The position numbers were made by a program, and so were the translations under genes. A DNA stretch of 64,000 nucleotides, from assembly GCA_900116395.1 (NCBI GenBank), contig FPAN01000008.1, positions 1-64,000 on the forward strand. The letters run 5' to 3'. The notes beneath the pieces were generated by a model, which saw nothing but the letters and a program-made list of their open reading frames with translations, ran no database searches and was not told the origin of the DNA. Below are positions 55,553 through 63,268 of this stretch, piece after piece. Numbering within the stretch: the first letter of the stretch is position 1; each line of letters starts with the position of its first letter. The DNA is from Lachnospiraceae bacterium XBD2001 (GTDB lineage Bacteria > Bacillota > Clostridia > Lachnospirales > Lachnospiraceae).

Positions 55553-55586
55553 CAGCGTCCACACGCCACATGACGCGTGGACACTG
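55553..55586 (-). promoter_or_regulatory. 13-bp stem hairpin inside the TasA-like operon
   Basis: In the sense RNA two 13-base arms (55553-55565 and 55574-55586) pair completely, using two G-U pairs, around an eight-base loop. No T-run follows, so it looks more like an attenuator, processing or stability element than a full terminator. It occupies most of the 111-base gap 55514-55624. Confidence 0.6.
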
Positions 55587-55624
55587 TAAATTGTTATTTC
55601 CTCAATACTCCCCTAAAAAGTACC

Positions 55625-56275
55625 TTACTCTGGCTGTCCCTCGCCTGGTTCAACTGCAACTGGCAACTGTGTCTGAGCCTCATAAGTCTCAGCCTCGACT
55701 GGTGTCTCACCATCAGAGTAGAACCAACCATCGATTTTACCAGCTGTCTTATGTGGCTTGAAGCTGTCAGCCTGAATTGCTTCTGCCTGTACATCGATGG
55801 TGATGGACTTATTAGCAAACTTGTTATCCCATTTTTCAGGAATGGTTACTTCTTTAAAGAACACAACGCTCTTTCCTGCTTCAACCTTATGGTTGTAGTA
55901 ATAATAACCATCGGTACTCTTCTTCCAACCACGTGCTAGAGCAATGCCGTTTTCCAAATCTGCCTTTTCTTCATCTGTCAGATTCTCATCGAGTACGATT
56001 TTAGTACGAAGATATGCAGGCTCAGAAGTCTCATCAACGGTAATGGTAGGATCCTTGGTAATCTTCTGTCCAGGTACAACATTGGAAATGGCGTTATCTT
56101 TCTTACCGTCTTTTGTATCGAAGTTCGGCTCGTCGATAGAAATATCAACATGGCCAAAAGTAACAACGTTCTGTGTATCAGTCTTATCAGTGAAGTAAGC
56201 CAGTGTAGATCCGATACCTACAACTGCAACCAATGCTACAGCAGCTGTGGTTGTGATTAATGCTTTTTTCTTCAT
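55625..56275 (-). CDS. TasA-like SipW-dependent subunit (216 aa)
   Basis: The N-terminus has the SipW-substrate pattern: basic start, hydrophobic stretch, then GIGSTLAYFTDKTDTQN and a beta strand VVTFGHVDISI. The body contains VVPGQKITKDPTITV and ends with an acidic/proline tail; no anchor. TasA-family proteins polymerise into extracellular fibres. The frame opens at TTG (56279-56281), but the ATG two codons later was chosen, with AGAGGT upstream. It follows the 218-residue paralogue by 27 bases. Confidence 0.85.
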   Translation of the reverse strand: MKKKALITTTAAVALVAVVGIGSTLAYFTDKTDTQNVVTFGHVDISIDEPNFDTKDGKKDNAISNVVPGQKITKDPTITVDETSEPAYLRTKIVLDENLTDEEKADLENGIALARGWKKSTDGYYYYNHKVEAGKSVVFFKEVTIPEKWDNKFANKSITIDVQAEAIQADSFKPHKTAGKIDGWFYSDGETPVEAETYEAQTQLPVAVEPGEGQPE

Positions 56276-56302
56276 AATCAAATACCTCTAATATGAATCT
56301 AA

Positions 56303-56959
56303 TTATTCAAATAAACCTAAAGCAGTTGTCTGAGCTTCAGCGGTAGGATTTCCATTCTCATCGGTAAGACCAGCAGCCTGAACCATAGCAGCCTGGATTT
56401 CGATATCATCTAAACGAAGAACACATGCAATATCGTTGCCGTTCTCATCCTTAATCATGCCGTCCAAGTTCTTATCAACGGTTACAGTCTTGAAAATATT
56501 GTAGTTCTCACCAGCCTTAGCTACAGTCTTCTTTCTAAGATAGAAATAATGATCATCCTTAATATCTAATACTTCAAAATCATCTGTATTCCACTCGATT
56601 GCAGAAAAATCAGCGCTCTTAGATACGCGAACATATAACCAAGCATCCTCGGATGTTTCACCGATAAATACGGTAGGATCCTTAGGAAGAACCTCACCTG
56701 GAGTTACCTTCTTGTAATCATTGTGATCAGTCCACTTAGCGTCATTTGCGATGGTATAAGTTGTATCATTCAAAGTTACTTCATGCTCAACAAGTGCAAG
56801 TCCCAAATTTGGATCTTCACCGAAAGAAACATTACCAAGTGTAAATGTGTTCTCAACAGTATTAGTGGAATCACTTAAGTAAGCCAAAGTGCTTCCCAAA
56901 CCAACTGCTGCTACCAATGCTACTGCTCCAAGTGTTGCTACTAGTTTTCCGTTTTTCAT
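56303..56959 (-). CDS. TasA-like SipW-dependent subunit (218 aa)
   Basis: The N-terminal signal carries VGLGSTLAYLSDSTNTVEN and a strand FTLGNVSFG, the SipW-cognate signature. The body has VTPGEVLPKDPTVFIGETSEDAWLYVRV, closely parallel to the next gene, so these are paralogous fibre subunits. AGGAG precedes the ATG. A 26-bp GTGACC-repeat site lies 73 bases upstream, giving this gene its own control point. First gene of the unit 56959-53069. Confidence 0.88.
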   Translation of the reverse strand: MKNGKLVATLGAVALVAAVGLGSTLAYLSDSTNTVENTFTLGNVSFGEDPNLGLALVEHEVTLNDTTYTIANDAKWTDHNDYKKVTPGEVLPKDPTVFIGETSEDAWLYVRVSKSADFSAIEWNTDDFEVLDIKDDHYFYLRKKTVAKAGENYNIFKTVTVDKNLDGMIKDENGNDIACVLRLDDIEIQAAMVQAAGLTDENGNPTAEAQTTALGLFE

Positions 56960-57032
56960 AATTGCTATACTCTCCTTTTTAATTGATTATTAAAACTTGT
57001 TAATAGATTACTATCTCAACGACCATAGCATA

Positions 57033-57058
57033 TCACCCTATGGTCACACGCCGGTCAT
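57033..57058 (-). promoter_or_regulatory. 26-bp direct-repeat operator (TasA-like operon)
   Basis: On the minus strand it reads ATGACCGGCGT then GTGACCATAGG then GTGA: two TGACC repeats 11 bases apart. The downstream sequence TGATATGCTATGG is almost the same as at 62895-62907 and offers an extended -10 (TGNTATGCT). Confidence 0.7.
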
Positions 57059-57068
57059 AAGAAACAAA

Positions 57069-57590
57069 TTAAACTTCTTTTGAATCTTTTCCCTTATCCT
57101 CATCCTTCTTCTCATCTGGAGATAAGGCATCCGGTAAAAAGTTCAGTAATATAATGACGATCAACACACCACATACCACAGCGATTCCGATTGGAGTCTT
57201 GCTGTAGATGGAGATGAATCCTAAGTACGGTACATGGAAGGCATATACACCAACCACTGCTGAAAAAGCAACCGGTGCGCCATCCTCTACGTTGTTAGCA
57301 TCTCCCTTGGTGGTTAAAGTCTTCGCATCCGCGTCCACTGCAGTGATACGATGTGTCACTAACGTGTCGCCGGATAACTGATAGGTTACAACCATGTCCT
57401 TCTCGAATTCGATACCCTCCGGCTTCTTATCGAAGACCAACGCTCCTACCGGGATGTTTGGTACCATACTTCCACTTAGCACCGCATATTCACTGTATCC
57501 CATCAATCTTGGGACAAAGATGATTCCTGCCAGTGCAATGAGGAGGATCATGATAATCGTTGATAAAATGTTACAAATTTTCTTGCCCAT
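57069..57590 (-). CDS. sipW: Signal peptidase I, SipW (ER-type)
   Basis: The 173-residue protease has an N-terminal membrane helix, LSGSMVPNIPVGALVF with the catalytic serine, LVTHRITAVD with histidine where most bacterial enzymes have lysine (the ER/SipW type), TKGDANNVEDG and a C-terminal membrane helix. SipW enzymes process TasA-like fibre proteins, four or five of which flank this gene. It follows the 174-residue subunit by 15 bases. Confidence 0.93.
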   Translation of the reverse strand: MGKKICNILSTIIMILLIALAGIIFVPRLMGYSEYAVLSGSMVPNIPVGALVFDKKPEGIEFEKDMVVTYQLSGDTLVTHRITAVDADAKTLTTKGDANNVEDGAPVAFSAVVGVYAFHVPYLGFISIYSKTPIGIAVVCGVLIVIILLNFLPDALSPDEKKDEDKGKDSKEV

Positions 57591-57605
57591 AATTCCTGTC
57601 CTTAA

Positions 57606-58130
57606 TTATTTTTCAGCTGCTTTAAAAAACTCCTGAATCTCACTAACTTCCACAACTTCATTTGCCTTATGGCTTCCAGTACCGACAGCTTCCTGATACA
57701 CTGTCACATCGAAGTCACCTTCGAATGCTTTCACAACCTCAACCTTCTCCATCAACGGAGTGGTACTTTTCCCCGGTTCTACAACTTTACGGTAATAATA
57801 CCATCCTTCATCTTCGCCATCAGCCTGATAGTAAGTCCAGGAATCCGAATCCATACCGACGGTTGAAATTCTACTATCCTCCGGTGAGATTGTTACACGT
57901 GCTCGAATAAATGCGTCATCCGGACCAATATTCTTGATAGTTACTTTCTTATTAAAGTTACCACCTGAAAAGTCCTCTTCGATTTCTGTCTCGATGACTT
58001 CCGGCTTAAACGTATTGGTAACATTGTTAGTTGATGCTGTTAATATCGCATACGTTCCACCGATTCCTGCTGCAATAACTGCACAGGCAGCCAGTGTAAG
58101 TATAAACTTTTTATGCTTGAAAGATTTCAT
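57606..58130 (-). CDS. TasA-like SipW-dependent subunit (174 aa)
   Basis: The N-terminus has AGIGGTYAILTASTNNVTNTF, the SipW-cognate signal, followed by a beta-rich domain with VTIKNIGPDDAFIRARVTI. It is the shortest of the subunits and lacks an anchor. It lies 14 bases downstream of the giant VWA protein and upstream of SipW. AAGGAGG precedes the ATG. As the subunit cotranscribed with the VWA protein it may cap or connect that protein to the fibre; this is inference from order. Confidence 0.85.
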   Translation of the reverse strand: MKSFKHKKFILTLAACAVIAAGIGGTYAILTASTNNVTNTFKPEVIETEIEEDFSGGNFNKKVTIKNIGPDDAFIRARVTISPEDSRISTVGMDSDSWTYYQADGEDEGWYYYRKVVEPGKSTTPLMEKVEVVKAFEGDFDVTVYQEAVGTGSHKANEVVEVSEIQEFFKAAEK

Positions 58131-58144
58131 TTCTGACCGCCTCC

Positions 58145-61100
58145 TTAGTTATTTGTTGTTACGTTTCTACCGCTTGTATCTGTAGTTGTTCCATTATCCA
58201 CGTTCTTATCCGGTGTAATGGTTACTGTACCATTCTCAACATGGAAGTGGTTCTTCACTACGTCAGTATCGGTATCACGTGGTGAATGCTTCGTCACATT
58301 AGTGTAATTAACAGTTGCTGTATATTCTGTCTGCTTATCAACATAGGCAAAACTAAAGGTTGCTTCCTTATCAGACTTATTCTTTTCAACCTTACCAGCA
58401 TTGGTTCCTGTCGCGGTTAAGTCTTTCAACTCGAATCCCAATGTAGGCATTTCTTTTACTTTATAATTACCGCTTGGTAAATCAGTAATGGTTGCCGTAA
58501 GTGTTACATCTGTAGGATTCTCTCCTTCAGCAGGTGCCTTAATCTCACTGAATCGTAAGGTTCTATAATAGGTCTTACCCTTATCATTGGTAATCTTGAA
58601 TGTAAATACCGGATCACCAAAGGCTGCCTTATAGTCTGCGTTAGAAATAGTCTTGTTGATTGTCAGCTTACCGGCAACTACATTTACCTTGTAGGTAGAG
58701 GTAGCACTTGCACCTGTGGTTACCTCGGTTCCTGCATTCGCTGCTGGAGCAGCAAGTGTTGCAGGTCTTTCGGATACCTTGTATGGTGTGTAGGTTGCGG
58801 TTACGGAGTAAGTCTCCGCTGGGCTTCCTACGTACTTTGCTGTATGGTCTTCTTCTGAAGCACCCTTGCCGTCCTTGGTCTTGGTAAAGGTAATCTTACC
58901 AACCACGTCGGCAGTTCCCGGATATACGTACTCAACTTCTGCAGGAAGTGCTTCGCCGTTAACGGTAAAGCTCTTCTCAAGCTCTGCATAGAAACCGGAG
59001 GACTTAATCTCATCTCCAAGGAATACGGTGGTTTCCTTTTCGGTTCCGTCAATGCTTAAAAGCTTTACGTTAACCGTTGGCTGTGGGAATGGAGTAATCT
59101 CTCCTTCCTCGCCAATGCTGATGCCGGAATCCGGTGTAATGTTGGTAGGAACCTTATTACCACCAAGGAAGTCGTCTTTGGCTTTAATCTTGATGGTCTT
59201 GGTCCACTGCTTACTCTTGTCATATGGAAGGGGCTGATTCTTCCATGTGATTGTCGTAGTGCTATCCGTATTAACTGTAACGGTAGCTCCATCCGCCTCT
59301 AAGCGAGCCTTTTCATCATAATCATCATTAACTACTAACTCAAATCTTGGATCAAGAACATCGGTAATGGTTGCATTTTCAATGTCAAGGTTGTTCGTAA
59401 TGGTCTGAGAAATACTCTCAAAAATCTTGGTTAACTCATCCTGCGTATCTGCTGTTAATGCATGCGCCGGGGATGATGCAATCTTGTTGCTTAACCAGTT
59501 TTTACCTTTATCACCAAGAGCGAATCCTACTGTGTAAATGGTTACACCACTGTCATTCTTTAATGCGGTAGCTGCAGCTTCGCCTTCGCCAGCATCTATT
59601 GTATTCCATTCATTTCCATTTCCAGTAGGAATACCATCTGTAAACAAAACAACGATTCGCTTACGTCCATCATTAACAAACTGTTCACTTGCTTTATTTA
59701 GCGCCAAATATGGGGAAGTACCACCATTCGCGCTCATTCCCTTCACTGCAGTTATTGCATTCTGTGGATTATTTGTAATCGGTTGTAAACTATAAAGAGT
59801 CTTTGTCCCGCCATTATAATTTGACGAGGAAAACGAAATAATGCCAACCTTGCTCTCAGGGGACTTATTCGCCATAGAGTTTAAGAATCCAGCAACCGAG
59901 CTTTTTAAAGCGTTTAATCTATTGTTATACTTACTAAGTTCAGTATTATCAGTAACATCAAAATCCCATCCATAAGCATTATATGTATACGAATACACGC
60001 CATTTTTTTCATGCTCATCTAACTCGTAGGTACCAATATATCCGTCATAATAATACTTTTCAACCAATCGACCGTTAGAAGATTTTAACTGGCCATACGT
60101 TCCCGCACTTGTTAATCTATCTGCTTCTTCTTCCCTATCAAGCTTGAAATCCATCGATTTCGATTGATCTAATAGTAATATCACATCTACTGGACCACCG
60201 GAAGTAGTTGTTGAAGTAGCTTGGGTTGTGGAGTTTGCTGTCAAGGTAATCTCATATTCACGCTTTTTATTGTCACCAGTTGCCTTAACGGTCTTGTCTA
60301 AATCGAAGGTCGGAACTACAGGTTCCTCAATTACTTCATTAGAAATCTTGTATCCCTTAACTTCTTTTCCGTCTGCATCGTAGATTCTTGCAACACCATT
60401 CGCGTCAATCGTTACATTGAACTGCTTAGATTCATCTAAAAGTTCATAGCCTTCCGGTGCAATGGTCTCTGTTAATAGGTAACTTCCTGCAACTAGGCTT
60501 GAGAACTTAACCTTACCATCTTCACCAGATGCAATGGTTGGGTATACGTAAGATGGATCTACCGTCTTTCCATCCGCCTGTAATCTCTCTAACTTGAAGG
60601 TTGCACCTTTCAACGCCTTGGTATTATCTTCGGAATCAACTTTAGTAAATTCAAGGTCAGCAGTCGGTGTTGAATAATCAATGATTCGTGCATTAGGAAC
60701 GGTAAAGTCCATTCCACAATTGGATACATATCCTCCACGTTCCATATAAAGAACGGTTAAGGTATGTTCTTTAGAACGATCACAATTATCCTTGTTACCT
60801 TCGATGTAGTCCCACAGATTAGCCGTACCTCTTCTTGCACCATGAATACCACCGATATCGATGACAACCTTACCGTCTAACAATACCCATAAGTCATCGT
60901 CACCGGTAAAAGAGTAGTTTAACTCATCGTTATAATCGCCAATAGTAAACTTGATATCATAACGCATTCCAAAGAAGCAATTATGCGTATCGCCTGTAAG
61001 CTCTTTACTGTCTTTCACAGAATCCAATGGGAAGAAATCATTTTTAAGATCTTCCGGTTTGGTTACATTTGTGTTTCCACCATCTGCAACCTTGTTTCCA

Positions 61101-62827
61101 TTCTTATCAACAACTTTATCAAGCTTATAATGATCGCCTTCCTGACGGAACACTAAATGATACTCACCATTGTTATAAACTTTCTTTCCAACAGAATCAG
61201 TTGTAGTAAAAACACCTGGTTGATTCACGTTAAACAGGACTTCGCCATTATCATCTAAGCCCTTAACAATTCCAGTCTTGATTGGTGCAGTATCACTAAA
61301 TATTACGCCATTATCCGAGCTTGCTTTATAAGCATTGATTGCCTGCTCATTCAAGTAATCCATGTGGTTATTCTCAGGATAAACTTGCGCTCCTTCAGCA
61401 TAAGCAGAATTCTGACTTCCACCACCAGATTTACCAACCGTCAACTTTGGCAATCGAGAATTCTGAGCATAATTGGAATCTGCATTGATACTAAGCGTAT
61501 ATCCCGGAATAATCGTTTCCCCTACAGCAATATTTTCATTCCAAGGATTATCCGATACTCGATTGGAGTCCGAGCGAACTATTTTTTTAATAGCTTCTGA
61601 ATCTTTATTCCTAATCTCCTCAACAAGAGTTAATTCAGCATCAACAGAGGTATTATCGAAATATTTGAGGGTTACATTACTCTTATTCTGTTCCGTCGTA
61701 TAGAAATATCCATAATAGACTTTCTGCGGGTACCACCTAAGTACATCCCAATCATAATAGTAAGTATGCTCCGCACTATACTTGTAGATATAATACTCTT
61801 TCTCATTTCCCGGCTTAATCGTATAATCCCAGAACGTAACCTCACCGGTTACCTCTTGTACCTTTGGTTGGTAGCGCACATACAAATCCAGATTGCGGGT
61901 AATCTCCATTGTCTGAATCTGCTCTTCTGGAATCATCTGGCTCCAGGTTCCATCTTCATTTTTAATGAACAGTCCCTGCACTTTCCAATTGGAAGCCTTC
62001 GCGTAATCTTTGATTCGTCCACCTACCGGCAAATCAACTACATCTGTCTTATAAATTTCACGAGTTTTTCCATCATCCTTCAACGTATCATGATGAATCG
62101 TTACCTTAACAGTATTTCCACCCTTATTAACAATTACATAAGTAGAAAAATGATCTGTTCCAAATGCAACATCACCGGACTCAACAACAGTTGCATCCAT
62201 ATCAGCAACAGCTGCCTTCTCCTCATCAAAGTGATATACACTTGCATCATCACCGGAGTTAACCTCAGCTGTAGCGATAGATACCTGCACTTCCTTGGCC
62301 GGCTCTACTTCCTTGCCCTCAGCATTTACAAAGGAGATGTCGTATGCACTTGCGCTATTGATTGCCTTCTGCTCTGCGATTGCCTGCTCATCCAACTGAG
62401 CCTGCATCTCGTCGGTGATCTCCACTTCGGTAACCTGCAAGGTAACTTCCTCAGTGAATGCACCTTCCGGAGCAACAACAGTAACGGTTGTTTCTCCAAC
62501 AGTTGCAGTATAGGTAGCTTCCAAAGCCTTGTTCTCAAGAGCTGTCTCAACATCAGGAGCTTCTACCTGAGTCTCCTCACTCTTCTCCTCGGCCTCTGAC
62601 ACTTCCGTTGCCTCTGCCTGTGGCTCAACAACCTCAGCCTCTTCCTGTTCTGTTACCTCAGCAGGAACATCCTCTGCAACCTCGGTCTCTGCCTTGCTCT
62701 CGGATACAACTGCGCCAACAGTAGTAGCTTCTACCTGGGCAGCCTGCAACATCGTGGTGTCACCCATTAACATTGCAGCACATAATACCAATGCAAGTCC
62801 TTTTCTCAGATTTGTCAGCGACTTCAT
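58145..62827 (-). CDS. Secreted fibro-slime/CnaB/VWA adhesin (1560 aa)
   Basis: Signal peptide (1-30), acidic region (to about 100), a beta domain shared with the giant adhesin (APEGAFTEEVTLQVTEVEI, then EVEPAKEVQVSI), a long beta region, a fibro-slime domain (about 600-712: FTGDDDLWVLLDGKVVIDIGG), a SpaA/CnaB domain (about 724-840), a VWA domain (about 880-1142) with MIDAS DQSKS, GGTSPY and FTDGIP, and further CnaB/DUF7601-like domains. It ends without LPXTG, ETPLAN box or membrane helix. The ATG at 62827 follows AAGGAGG exactly; a longer frame adds 33 residues and was rejected. Likely the tip adhesin of the locus. Confidence 0.88.
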   Translation of the reverse strand: MKSLTNLRKGLALVLCAAMLMGDTTMLQAAQVEATTVGAVVSESKAETEVAEDVPAEVTEQEEAEVVEPQAEATEVSEAEEKSEETQVEAPDVETALENKALEATYTATVGETTVTVVAPEGAFTEEVTLQVTEVEITDEMQAQLDEQAIAEQKAINSASAYDISFVNAEGKEVEPAKEVQVSIATAEVNSGDDASVYHFDEEKAAVADMDATVVESGDVAFGTDHFSTYVIVNKGGNTVKVTIHHDTLKDDGKTREIYKTDVVDLPVGGRIKDYAKASNWKVQGLFIKNEDGTWSQMIPEEQIQTMEITRNLDLYVRYQPKVQEVTGEVTFWDYTIKPGNEKEYYIYKYSAEHTYYYDWDVLRWYPQKVYYGYFYTTEQNKSNVTLKYFDNTSVDAELTLVEEIRNKDSEAIKKIVRSDSNRVSDNPWNENIAVGETIIPGYTLSINADSNYAQNSRLPKLTVGKSGGGSQNSAYAEGAQVYPENNHMDYLNEQAINAYKASSDNGVIFSDTAPIKTGIVKGLDDNGEVLFNVNQPGVFTTTDSVGKKVYNNGEYHLVFRQEGDHYKLDKVVDKNGNKVADGGNTNVTKPEDLKNDFFPLDSVKDSKELTGDTHNCFFGMRYDIKFTIGDYNDELNYSFTGDDDLWVLLDGKVVIDIGGIHGARRGTANLWDYIEGNKDNCDRSKEHTLTVLYMERGGYVSNCGMDFTVPNARIIDYSTPTADLEFTKVDSEDNTKALKGATFKLERLQADGKTVDPSYVYPTIASGEDGKVKFSSLVAGSYLLTETIAPEGYELLDESKQFNVTIDANGVARIYDADGKEVKGYKISNEVIEEPVVPTFDLDKTVKATGDNKKREYEITLTANSTTQATSTTTSGGPVDVILLLDQSKSMDFKLDREEEADRLTSAGTYGQLKSSNGRLVEKYYYDGYIGTYELDEHEKNGVYSYTYNAYGWDFDVTDNTELSKYNNRLNALKSSVAGFLNSMANKSPESKVGIISFSSSNYNGGTKTLYSLQPITNNPQNAITAVKGMSANGGTSPYLALNKASEQFVNDGRKRIVVLFTDGIPTGNGNEWNTIDAGEGEAAATALKNDSGVTIYTVGFALGDKGKNWLSNKIASSPAHALTADTQDELTKIFESISQTITNNLDIENATITDVLDPRFELVVNDDYDEKARLEADGATVTVNTDSTTTITWKNQPLPYDKSKQWTKTIKIKAKDDFLGGNKVPTNITPDSGISIGEEGEITPFPQPTVNVKLLSIDGTEKETTVFLGDEIKSSGFYAELEKSFTVNGEALPAEVEYVYPGTADVVGKITFTKTKDGKGASEEDHTAKYVGSPAETYSVTATYTPYKVSERPATLAAPAANAGTEVTTGASATSTYKVNVVAGKLTINKTISNADYKAAFGDPVFTFKITNDKGKTYYRTLRFSEIKAPAEGENPTDVTLTATITDLPSGNYKVKEMPTLGFELKDLTATGTNAGKVEKNKSDKEATFSFAYVDKQTEYTATVNYTNVTKHSPRDTDTDVVKNHFHVENGTVTITPDKNVDNGTTTDTSGRNVTTNN

Positions 62828-62907
62828 ACGAATCCTCCTTGTCGATTCTGTACAATCTTCTATGCTTACGGGAATAATCCCGACAAATTCACTTCTCCCA
62901 TAGCATA

Positions 62908-62933
62908 GCAACGGATGGTCACACACCGGTCAC
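62908..62933 (-). promoter_or_regulatory. 26-bp direct-repeat operator (VWA-TasA-SipW operon)
   Basis: On the minus strand it reads GTGACCGGTGT then GTGACCATCCG then TTGC: two perfect GTGACC repeats 11 bases apart. TATGCT follows directly and, with the TGC before it, makes an extended -10. The start codon is 80 bases downstream. Confidence 0.7.
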
Positions 62934-62968
62934 ACCGAATCAAATTGTCTGAAAACGCCGATTTTACA

Positions 62969-63012
62969 ATAAAAAAGGAAACCGGGTAACATTTTTCTGC
63001 TATCCGGTTTCC
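62969..63012 (-). terminator. Strong terminator upstream of the VWA operon
   Basis: GGAAACCGGRTA and its complement (62977-62988 with 63001-63012) form a 12-bp stem on the minus strand followed by six Ts. It insulates the VWA operon from the candidate RNA and the DHH gene. Confidence 0.85.
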
Positions 63013-63029
63013 TACATATTTATGCAAAG

Positions 63030-63136
63030 AAAAAACGACCAGTACGAATTAGATTCGCACCGACCGCCTTTTACAAAAGAGATATTAACTATGAGCAATA
63101 AATGATAGAAGTCCGAAGACCTTTATCCTTTAGCTG
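63030..63136 (-). ncRNA. Candidate small RNA of about 107 nt
   Basis: No gene frame is present. From a predicted start near 63136 the minus strand gives a ten-pair hairpin closed by a C(TTCG)G tetraloop (63104-63127), a single-stranded AT-rich stretch and a 14-bp stem with four G-U pairs and a three-base loop (63036-63066) running into six Ts. A well-spaced promoter lies directly upstream. No known RNA family was recognised. It could also be a long 3' tail of the DHH transcript, but a weak terminator for that gene lies ahead of the promoter. Confidence 0.5.
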
Positions 63137-63142
63137 TTTTAT

Positions 63143-63171
63143 ATTGTAATCGTTTTCGCCATTTCTGCCAA
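63143..63171 (-). promoter_or_regulatory. Promoter of the candidate small RNA
   Basis: On the minus strand TTGGCA and TACAAT are exactly 17 bases apart, each one base from consensus. Confidence 0.65.
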
Positions 63172-63193
63172 GTAACAAATCATCCAAAATTCT

Positions 63194-63222
63194 AAAAATT
63201 TGCACTTTAGTTTCTTGTGCAA
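63194..63222 (-). terminator. Weak terminator after the DHH gene
   Basis: TTGCAC pairs with GTGCAA (six base pairs, 11-base loop) and is followed by ATTTTT on the minus strand, about 50 bases after the DHH stop codon. Confidence 0.5.
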
Positions 63223-63268
63223 CTTTTTATTCAATGTACAGATATGAGTACAATCCTTTTTCTGACTA

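Noticed and set aside
61766-62599. 277-codon plus-strand frame
   Set aside because: Antisense to the acidic N-terminal part of the VWA protein; leucine/serine-rich by mirror of its codons, no support as a gene.
39520-62827. LPXTG sorting signals
   Set aside because: No canonical LPXTG was found in any surface protein; only VPVGTGDNP and ETPL(A/S)N segments precede C-terminal helices.
62828-62926. 33-residue N-terminal extension of the VWA protein
   Set aside because: A perfect AAGGAGG and a signal peptide begin at 62827, and the extension overlaps the leader downstream of the operator.
63022-63105. 27-codon frame on the plus strand
   Set aside because: No ribosome site, and it runs antisense through a terminator stem.
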